Positions 1-5,177 of a DNA stretch of 10,093 bases are shown here, one piece after another (position 1 is the stretch's first letter; every line of letters starts with the position of its first letter). Where the stretch lies: positions 1 to 10,093 of the forward strand of contig JAUUWD010000027.1 in NCBI GenBank assembly GCA_030589225.1, in the 5' to 3' direction. Below the pieces are notes generated by a model, which saw only the letters and a list, made by a program, of their open reading frames with translations, searched no databases and was not told the DNA's origin. The position numbers and the translations under genes were made by a program. This DNA is from Desulfobacteraceae bacterium (GTDB lineage Bacteria; Desulfobacterota; DSM-4660; Desulfatiglandales; Desulfatiglandaceae).

Positions 1-340
1 AAAAACCTCAGAATTTCGAGTAATGCCCGTAAAAACCCAGATGCACTATTTTCCTGTTAATAAATAAAATGAGCGGTTCCAGGTTCAACGTTCAAAGGTT
101 ATAGTGTGCTGATGTTCTTAACTTTATTGATGCCGCTTGAGGCGTTAAGCCATTGTTATGATAGATTATATTTTCCTACTCAACCATTTAACCACTCAAC
201 TACTCAACGAGGTCTGTACTCCCTACCCCGTCCTGTTATTTTTTATTACTCTCAGTCAAAAGGCGTTTTACATTCAAACCCAAAATACTAATGTTCGAAT
301 GCTCAAAACAGTAGCACAAATGATTGCATTATGAATAGCC
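1..340. other. AT-rich intergenic stretch, no gene supported
   Basis: I see no convincing gene here. The longest open frame (about 106-291, rightward) lacks a clear ribosome binding site. Part of it simply translates the short-period repeat at 175-215, giving a low-complexity run rich in Asn, His, Ser, Thr and Gln. A small direct duplication of GTTCAA occurs at 83-88 and 90-95. The 3' end of the stretch runs into the A-tract that forms the U-tail of the leftward terminator. It looks like non-coding spacer with degenerate repeats. Confidence 0.6.
175..215. repeat. Period-8 repeat, copy 1 of a dispersed 41-nt pair
   Basis: Four consecutive 8-nt units with consensus CYACTCAA are followed by CGAGGTCT. 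The same 41-nt block recurs in the same orientation at 1380-1420 with only two mismatches by eye. Similarity fades outside the block, so this is a discrete repeated unit. It is too short and too internally repetitive to be CRISPR, and nothing separates its units as spacers. Confidence 0.8.
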
Positions 341-381
341 AAAAAAAACCCCCTGAGCAAGGAAGAAGAACTCAGGGGGTT
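341..381 (-). terminator. Rho-independent terminator of the MshEN-like gene
   Basis: A perfect 11-bp inverted repeat, AACCCCCTGAG (347-357) and CTCAGGGGGTT (371-381), encloses a 13-nt loop. Read leftward, the GC-rich stem is followed directly by eight T residues (the A-run at 341-348). The orientation therefore serves the leftward gene at 545-769, about 160 nt upstream. In the rightward direction the tail is poor, so one-way termination is most likely. Confidence 0.88.
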
Positions 382-544
382 GGAATTTGTAAAATCAAGG
401 CGCCTGAAAATCCGGTGCGAAGCGGTTCCGAAGAAATCAAGGGATTAAACGGAGGCATACTGTGTGTAGAAAAAAGACCATTTCCGAATAGACGCTAATT
501 AACCGTCAAACATGGAGGAGCCGGAAAGGATATGCCTGTACCAT
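382..544 (-). other. Long 3' untranslated segment of the small gene
   Basis: About 160 nt separate the stop codon of the leftward small gene from its terminator. I find no second reading frame with a ribosome binding site. It should be transcribed as a 3' UTR ending in a stable terminator hairpin. It contains one exact copy of the 9-mer CGAATAGAC (485-493), also found in the left arm of the dyad at 1005-1013. Whether it has a function as RNA is unknown. Confidence 0.45.
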
Positions 545-769
545 TTAATACGCGGACAGTACTGTCATAGGTCCAAAAATTTCATCAATTTGCGGGATGG
601 TCATGTGTCCCTGTTCAAACAATATCGTACCTATGAGCCTGTGCTTTCCTTTTTCTATCTCCTCAATTGCCTGAATCTTTAACGCACCTACGAGCTGGTC
701 TACCGTAAGAAATCCTTTCTCCACTGCTGTGGCACCAAAACGCTTTTTTTCGCATGTTGTTATGTCCAT
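545..769 (-). CDS. Small stand-alone MshEN-like domain protein (74 aa)
   Basis: The ATG at 769 is preceded by GGAGGG (774-779 on the complement) with a 4-nt spacer, so the start is well supported. Residues 10-33 follow the 24-residue MshEN pattern, RLG-x6-G-x6-L-x3-L-x2-Q, which in the type IV pilus/type II secretion ATPase MshE binds cyclic di-GMP. The residues seen are R10, F11 (Leu in the consensus), G12, G19, L26, L30 and Q33. A second degenerate copy spans about 44-64 (R44, L45, G47, G54, I61), separated from the first by 10 residues. No ATPase, membrane or signal segment is present, so the protein should be a soluble helical mini-domain. It could bind c-di-GMP, act as an interaction module, or have lost ligand binding. 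It has its own sigma-54 promoter, dyad and terminator, so it is a monocistronic unit divergent from the kinase operon. I do not know an established gene name. Confidence 0.82.
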   Translation of the reverse strand: MDITTCEKKRFGATAVEKGFLTVDQLVGALKIQAIEEIEKGKHRLIGTILFEQGHMTIPQIDEIFGPMTVLSAY

Positions 770-847
770 CTTACCCTCCGATTTTTCTTTTTTGCGGCTC
801 GTTTAGATCTTGCCTGATACTACCAAAAACCGGATTTCATATTAATC

Positions 848-863
848 ATTTATTTCAATAAAT
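848..863. repeat. AT-rich palindrome at predicted transcription start
   Basis: ATTTATT and AATAAAT form 7-bp arms around a 2-nt centre. The palindrome covers the start site expected about 12 nt downstream of the sigma-54 -12 element (near 854). It could ease promoter melting, or serve as an operator. In an AT-rich region chance is a real alternative. Confidence 0.4.
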
Positions 864-864
864 A

Positions 865-880
865 TGCAAAAGGAATGCCA
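865..880 (-). promoter_or_regulatory. Sigma-54 (-24/-12) promoter for the small MshEN-like gene
   Basis: The complement reads TGGCAT-N5-TTGCA. The GG and GC dinucleotides are separated by exactly 10 bp, and the consensus TGGCAY-N5-TTGCW is matched at every conserved position. The predicted start is near 854, leaving a 5' leader of about 85 nt before the ATG at 769. The next gene cluster encodes a sigma-54 activator, which makes local control plausible. A weak overlapping sigma-70 arrangement (TTGCAT-N17-ATTAAT) can be drawn but is much less convincing. Confidence 0.75.
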
Positions 881-1005
881 TTTTATAAAACTTATTTGTT
901 ATGGCATTAACTTACTGTTTTCAATTAGGAATTAATACTGGGTTCACAGAAACTGACAGATTGGAACTTATTAAAGATAGGTCAAAATGAACTATTAAAA
1001 GATAC

Positions 1006-1029
1006 GAATAGACACACAAAAGTCTATTC
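1006..1029. promoter_or_regulatory. Perfect dyad, candidate upstream activator site
   Basis: GAATAGAC-N8-GTCTATTC is an exact 8+8 bp inverted repeat centred about 164 bp upstream of the predicted sigma-54 start. Sigma-54 activators usually bind dyads at such distances. The E. coli GlrR half-sites TGTC-N10-GACA are not present, so recognition by the GlrR-like protein encoded here is inference. No T-tract follows in either direction, which argues against a terminator. Confidence 0.5.
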
Positions 1030-1202
1030 CAAAACAAACTTACTCCTTTATTCATATGATTCTTTGCCTCACCGACATTAGTTGACCCGAAATTCAGACA
1101 AATGCTTTTGTGGCTGAATGCACAGTTTGCGGAGCTTGGTTTACTTGATTTTTGCCCTGTGGTATCCTAAATAGTGCCCGACCGAAAACTGTTATTTTTC
1201 CT

Positions 1203-1217
1203 CCCGCTAATAGCGGG
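1203..1217. repeat. Short GC-rich hairpin in intergenic region
   Basis: CCCGCT and AGCGGG are separated by AAT. The stem has no following T-run in either direction, so it is not a normal intrinsic terminator. It sits in a stretch of degenerate, dyad-rich intergenic sequence and may be the relic of a dispersed repeat. Confidence 0.4.
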
Positions 1218-1288
1218 GCGTCAGGCTCAAATTATAATCCTCGAAATACTCAAGGTATGGATGCCTGTCCCCTTGTATTTAAGCGGGG

Positions 1289-1309
1289 TGGATATAATGA
1301 TCATATCCA
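1289..1309. repeat. 7-bp dyad in intergenic region
   Basis: TGGATAT and ATATCCA flank a 7-nt centre containing the palindrome TGATCA. It lies about 210 bp upstream of the kinase start. An operator for the kinase operon is possible, but nothing specific supports it. Confidence 0.35.
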
Positions 1310-1379
1310 TTATTTGCTTGAAAATTGGACATTCGGTGTTTGAAAAGTTATAACATCTGGAAATAATAGTAATTATTTC

Positions 1380-1420
1380 CCTACTCAACCACTTAACCAC
1401 TCAACTACTCAACGAGGGCT
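1380..1420. repeat. Period-8 repeat, copy 2 of the 41-nt pair
   Basis: This is a direct copy of 175-215 with differences at only two positions. It consists of CTACTCAA-like units ending in CGAGGGCT. It lies about 100 nt before the kinase start. With copy 1 it brackets the whole small-gene unit (about 1.2 kb). Confidence 0.8.
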
Positions 1421-1521
1421 AAATTACCTTAATACTTTATTTTGTTGAGCTTGAGTTAGGGATTGATAGTTTACTGTGAAGTTACAAATACGTGCTATAA
1501 GCGTCAGGAAGCAGGGCGAAG

Positions 1522-2967
1522 ATGAAGCTAACCTATGGAATAACTGACAAATTATTTGTGTGGTTTTTTATTATCGTATTGATATTTTTCGGGACTATTT
1601 TGGTTTTTTACATAGACCTACAGCACATCGTGAAGATATCAGCAAACATTGTTAATAAAAACAATGAGATATCTGCGGCCTCAAAAAAAATGCTCGAGAA
1701 CTTGCTCAGCATGGAAGAAAATGAGAAGAAATATCGTTTACTGGGCAAAGATGACTATTTGAATTATTTTGATACTGCACGAAAAGACTTCGAAGGTCAA
1801 TTAAAAAAAATCGTGCAGATGGAAGCAAGGGGTATGGCAATCTCGGATAATTGGAAAAATCTTTATGAAAGTTACCTGAACATCTCTCCAAGGCTGAGAG
1901 ACCTGAAAAAGGCCCAACCTTCCAAAATTCCGTGGATTCCTGTGAATGTGATCAACGAATGGATTGAGAAAATTTACATAGCCCGTGCCGAAAACGAGTA
2001 TGAGGTTTATCTTGCAACAACAGAACTGAATCGCCGGGGTCAAACCTCCGCCCGAAATGGCCTGATTGGGATAGGAGTATCAAGCATGGTGGGTTTGCTT
2101 GGAATCATCTTTTTGGCTTATACCACCCTTCGTCCCCTCAGGGAACTCCTCAAGGGTATCCGGTCAATCTCGCAAGATAGATTTAGCGAGCCCATTCGTA
2201 TCCGCTCCAAGGACGAATTTGGCGAACTGGCAGGGGCTTTCAATGAAATGTCCGTACGTTTAAAGGAAGAGGAACAAATGCGCTCGGATTTTGTCTCCAT
2301 GCTAAGCCACGAGATCAGAACCCCCTTGACTTCGATCGGTGAATCAGTGAATATGATTGCGGAAGAGGTCATGGGGCCGGTCAATGACCGCCAAAGGAAA
2401 TTTCTTGAGATTGCAAGTTCTGAAATAGGACGCATTGGTAATTTGTTGAATCATCTTATGCAGGTTTCGCGCCTGGCATCCAGTGCAATAAAAATACGAC
2501 CTCTATCTATCGGTACCTCTGCCTTCGTTTCCGAGTGTATCCACGGCATGGCCCCTGCAGCGGAGGCAAAAAGAATCAAAATCGAGGCAGAAATCCCCCC
2601 CGGGATTCCCAACATGATGGCAGACCCGGAGCACCTAAAGCAGGTCTTTATTAATCTCCTGGGTAATGCCGTCAAATTTTCTCCCACTAAAAGCAAGGTT
2701 AAAGTGCTCATAGAAGAGGACGAAGCAGGCACAGACCTCATGTTCTCTATCTCAGACAAAGGGCCAGGCATCCAGGAAGAGGAACAATCCCTTATTTTTA
2801 ACAAATACTATCAGGCCCGGAGAATAAGGGGTCATATGGACGGTGTTGGATTAGGCCTTTATATATCTAAACACATTGTGGAAGCTCATGGTGGAACATT
2901 GTGGGTAGAAAGCAAAATCGGACAGGGCAGCACATTTGGGTTTTCCCTGCCCACCGCTGGAAAATAG
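1522..2967 (+). CDS. glrK: Membrane sensor histidine kinase, GlrK/QseE-like
   Basis: This 481-residue inner-membrane kinase should autophosphorylate and pass phosphate to the regulator encoded at 3727. Domains in order are: membrane helix 1 (about 12-31); a predominantly helical periplasmic sensor (about 32-178) with no recognised ligand domain; membrane helix 2 (about 180-201); HAMP (about 202-254); HisKA with H-box SHEIRTPL and phosphoacceptor H263; and HATPase_c with N-box asparagine N382, G1 DKGPGI (412-417) and G2 GVGLGL (441-446). All catalytic boxes are intact. The length is close to that of E. coli GlrK (about 475). The following lipoprotein and sigma-54 regulator match the glrK-qseG-glrR order, which is the main reason for the name. 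The ATG at 1522 has only a weak ribosome binding site (AGGGCG region). A possible -10 TATAAG (1496-1501) lacks a good -35. The ligand is unknown. Confidence 0.85.
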   Translation: MKLTYGITDKLFVWFFIIVLIFFGTILVFYIDLQHIVKISANIVNKNNEISAASKKMLENLLSMEENEKKYRLLGKDDYLNYFDTARKDFEGQLKKIVQMEARGMAISDNWKNLYESYLNISPRLRDLKKAQPSKIPWIPVNVINEWIEKIYIARAENEYEVYLATTELNRRGQTSARNGLIGIGVSSMVGLLGIIFLAYTTLRPLRELLKGIRSISQDRFSEPIRIRSKDEFGELAGAFNEMSVRLKEEEQMRSDFVSMLSHEIRTPLTSIGESVNMIAEEVMGPVNDRQRKFLEIASSEIGRIGNLLNHLMQVSRLASSAIKIRPLSIGTSAFVSECIHGMAPAAEAKRIKIEAEIPPGIPNMMADPEHLKQVFINLLGNAVKFSPTKSKVKVLIEEDEAGTDLMFSISDKGPGIQEEEQSLIFNKYYQARRIRGHMDGVGLGLYISKHIVEAHGGTLWVESKIGQGSTFGFSLPTAGK

Positions 2968-3040
2968 TCCCTGGCTTTTTAGAATGCCTTTTTTATAGGT
3001 ATATGAGTAGCTGGTACGTAGAACCGAAACTTGTTGTATC

Positions 3041-3730
3041 ATGAAAACCAAGCAGATTCATCAAGAGACTCTAAACTTTCTGGCATGGCTGACAATACTC
3101 ATTTGGCTGTTTCAGGTCCTGGGGTGCGGTTTGGTGCTTGAGCCGACCGAAACAGCGAAGAAAACAAGCCGCCCCTGCCCTGATTTAATCGCATTGAGGA
3201 TAGCAAACCAGGCCATTCAAAACGGTGACTTCAAAAAGGCTTTAGAAGGCTACAATATTTTACAACATTCTTCGGATGACAAAATCGCTCGTAAGGCGCA
3301 TTACGGCCTGGCCTGTGCAAAATTGAGTTTGGCCGAAAATCCCGAAGACGTGAGAGAGGCTCTCTTGCTCTGGGATGCCTGGAGTAAGCATGCCCCTGCT
3401 GACCTGGAAGATGAGGACCCTCGCGTCCTGGGACCCTTACTGAAATCCAGCATTCCTCCCAAGCCAAACAAGACCCAGACAAGGCCTGCAGTAATATCCG
3501 ATGAGAAATTAGGGCTCGAAAAGCTCCTCCGGGCCAAAGAAAAGGAAATCCAGCAACTTAATGATCGGCTGAAGGTCATGGAGAATGAAATCCAGACTAT
3601 GTTGAAGAATCAAGCAGACTATGTTGGCGTCCTGGAAAGACAAATCCAGACTCTAAGAGACAAAATAAAGTCTTTAGAGGCCATCGACCAGAAGATCAAA
3701 GAAAAAAAGAAAGAGGTGTCTTCCCCTTGA
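3041..3730 (+). CDS. qseG: QseG-like coiled-coil lipoprotein
   Basis: This 229-residue lipoprotein sits between the kinase and regulator genes, as QseG (YfhG, about 237 aa) does in enterobacteria, where it reaches the outer membrane and activates the partner kinase. The N-terminus has a polar start, a hydrophobic stretch (about 11-27) and a lipobox VLGC with C29 as the lipidated residue. Gly at +2 does not signal inner-membrane retention. Residues 47-115 form helical, TPR-like sequence. A Pro/Lys-rich linker (about 135-150) follows, then a long charged coiled coil (about 155-225). Its last codons overlap the start of the regulator gene by 4 nt (TTGA), so the two are translationally coupled. 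The ATG at 3041 lacks a clear Shine-Dalgarno sequence but places the signal peptide correctly. The name rests on context, length and architecture more than on recognisable sequence motifs. Confidence 0.72.
   Translation: MKTKQIHQETLNFLAWLTILIWLFQVLGCGLVLEPTETAKKTSRPCPDLIALRIANQAIQNGDFKKALEGYNILQHSSDDKIARKAHYGLACAKLSLAENPEDVREALLLWDAWSKHAPADLEDEDPRVLGPLLKSSIPPKPNKTQTRPAVISDEKLGLEKLLRAKEKEIQQLNDRLKVMENEIQTMLKNQADYVGVLERQIQTLRDKIKSLEAIDQKIKEKKKEVSSP
3712..3718 (+). promoter_or_regulatory. Ribosome binding site deciding a TTG start
   Basis: AGAGGTG lies 8 nt before the TTG at 3727, inside the end of the lipoprotein gene. An in-frame GTG at 3745 is the alternative. It is preceded only by a purine-rich GAAGAG that abuts it too closely, so TTG is preferred. 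Confidence 0.55.
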
Positions 3731-5127
3731 ATAGTCCTGAAGAGGTGAAAATCTCAGGTTCCCAGCAGTCCATCCTTGTGGTAGATGATGACCGGCACGT
3801 CCTTGAGGTGCTGGAGGCAAGGCTTTCATCTGGAGGCTTTCAAGTCCTAAAGGCCACTGGAGCTCCTGAAGCACTCAAGATCATCAAAACACAAAATGTG
3901 GATTTATTGATATCCGATATGAAGATGCCTGGTATGGGAGGGATGGGGCTATTGACAGAGGTGCGATCACTCAGGCCCGGACTTCCTCTGATCTTTCTCA
4001 CTGCTTATGGGACCATCCCCGATGCCGTAAGTGCAGTTAAGGCGGGAGCTGTAGACTACCTGGCCAAACCTTTCGACGGTCGTGAACTGCTAAAAAAAAT
4101 CCGCAAAATCCTTGAAGGCGTTTCTTTACACCTCACCAGCGATAAAGACTTTGATCGAATCCAGGACTTAGACAAGGTTAAAAGCCCTGTCATGAGAGAA
4201 CTTTACGATCTTATTGAAAGGGTTGCCGCAAGTGATGTCAATGTGCTGATCCTCGGTGAAAGCGGTGTGGGAAAGGAACACGCCGCCAGCCTGATTCATC
4301 AAATGGGGCCTCGTCAATATCAGCCTCTCGTTGTTGTGGATTGCAGCGCCACACCTGAAGGCCTTTTGGAAAGCGAGCTCTTCGGACACGTTAAAGGTTC
4401 CTTCACACACGCAATTCGAGACAAAAAGGGGCTGATCGAAACAGCAGATGGTGGGACACTTTTTTTGGATGAAATCGGCAATGTGTCCCTTGAGATGCAA
4501 ACCCGCCTTCTCCGATTCCTGGAAAACCGGAAGATAAGGAGGATAGGCGCGGTCCGGGAAACAGCAATCGATTGTCGTATAATTGCGGCCACAAATACGG
4601 ACTTACTCAAAGATATAAAAGCAGGTCGTTTCCGGGAGGATCTCTATTACAGGCTACGCGTTTTCACTTTAAAAATCCCTCTGCTTAGGGAGAGAAAAGA
4701 GGATATTCCCTTTTTATCACAGGATTTTGTGGAAGCCTTTTGTAAAAGCCATAAAGTTCCAATGGTCAAGATTCTACCAGAGACAGTCAAATGGCTCTGT
4801 GATTATCCATGGCCAGGCAACGTCCGGGAACTCAAGAATGCCTTGGAAGTCGCAGTAGTCTTATGTAAAGACGGCGTATTGCGCCCGAGTGATCTCCGTA
4901 TTACCGGACTTCCGGATCTTCCCAGTACTGCTTTGTCTGGAAGCGAATCTTTTTCTTTGCAGGAAAGCGAGCGCAACACGATCATTCGTGCTTTGAAACA
5001 GGCGGGTGGGGTACAGAAGAGCGCAGCCAAATTGTTGGGAATAAGCCGCAGGGCCATCCATTACAAGATCAAGAAATTTGATATCGATTCATCCGCTCTT
5101 CGGCCCAATGGTGATAGATCACATTAA
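3727..5127 (+). CDS. glrR: Sigma-54-dependent response regulator, GlrR/QseF-like
   Basis: This 466-residue NtrC-family activator has an N-terminal receiver domain (about 14-130) with acidic pocket D20-D22, phosphoacceptor D64, T92 and K114. The AAA+ domain (about 152-390) has Walker A GESGVGKE (177-184), Walker B GGTLFLDEIG (242-251), arginine-finger segment FREDLYYRL (302-310) and sensor II WPGNVREL (362-369). A Fis-type helix-turn-helix lies at about 428-452. It should be phosphorylated by the upstream kinase and use ATP to open sigma-54 promoters. The sigma-54 contact loop, GAFTGA in the consensus, reads GSFTHA here (224-229), with His in place of the second Gly. Walker A also has Val where Thr is usual. 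Every other catalytic element is present, so the protein is probably active. Domain order, receiver sequence and neighbours all fit GlrR. The start is TTG and overlaps the lipoprotein stop. Confidence 0.88.
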   Translation: MNSPEEVKISGSQQSILVVDDDRHVLEVLEARLSSGGFQVLKATGAPEALKIIKTQNVDLLISDMKMPGMGGMGLLTEVRSLRPGLPLIFLTAYGTIPDAVSAVKAGAVDYLAKPFDGRELLKKIRKILEGVSLHLTSDKDFDRIQDLDKVKSPVMRELYDLIERVAASDVNVLILGESGVGKEHAASLIHQMGPRQYQPLVVVDCSATPEGLLESELFGHVKGSFTHAIRDKKGLIETADGGTLFLDEIGNVSLEMQTRLLRFLENRKIRRIGAVRETAIDCRIIAATNTDLLKDIKAGRFREDLYYRLRVFTLKIPLLRERKEDIPFLSQDFVEAFCKSHKVPMVKILPETVKWLCDYPWPGNVRELKNALEVAVVLCKDGVLRPSDLRITGLPDLPSTALSGSESFSLQESERNTIIRALKQAGGVQKSAAKLLGISRRAIHYKIKKFDIDSSALRPNGDRSH

Positions 5128-5177
5128 TTAAGTCTTCTCCGGCGGTTCCAACTTTTAGCGATCATGGAGCATTTAGG

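Larger units (their letters stand above)
770..1521. other. Divergent intergenic region carrying regulatory elements and repeats
   Basis: This 750-nt gap separates the leftward small gene from the rightward kinase operon. From left to right it holds the sigma-54 promoter (865-880), an AT palindrome over the predicted start site (848-863), a perfect dyad (1006-1029), a short fragment that reads like protein (about 1060-1170), a hairpin CCCGCT-N3-AGCGGG (1203-1217), a 7-bp dyad (1289-1309) and the second 41-nt repeat (1380-1420). The rightward open frame at about 1152-1343 has no ribosome binding site and overlaps these dyads, so I do not treat it as a gene. I found no convincing promoter for the kinase operon. 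Confidence 0.6.

Noticed and set aside
175..215. CRISPR-like array
   Set aside because: The units are 8 nt and contiguous, with no spacers, and no cas genes are present.
106..291. Rightward open frame of 61 codons
   Set aside because: No ribosome binding site, and much of it merely translates the octamer repeat and AT-rich spacer.
903..918. Rightward TGGCAT as a sigma-54 promoter toward the kinase operon
   Set aside because: The -12 position reads TACTG and has no GC at the required distance from GG.
1203..1217. GC-rich hairpin as an intrinsic terminator
   Set aside because: There is no T-run after the stem in either direction, and no gene ends nearby.
1152..1343. Rightward open frame of 63 codons
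   Set aside because: No ribosome binding site, no recognisable domain, and it overlaps hairpins and dyads typical of non-coding repeats.
860..1521. E. coli-type GlrR sites (TGTC-N10-GACA) upstream of the kinase
   Set aside because: None found by eye; isolated GACA or TGTC motifs lack a partner at the right spacing.
5164..5166. ATG as alternative start for the second kinase
   Set aside because: It is not in frame with the kinase; the GTG at 5178 is.
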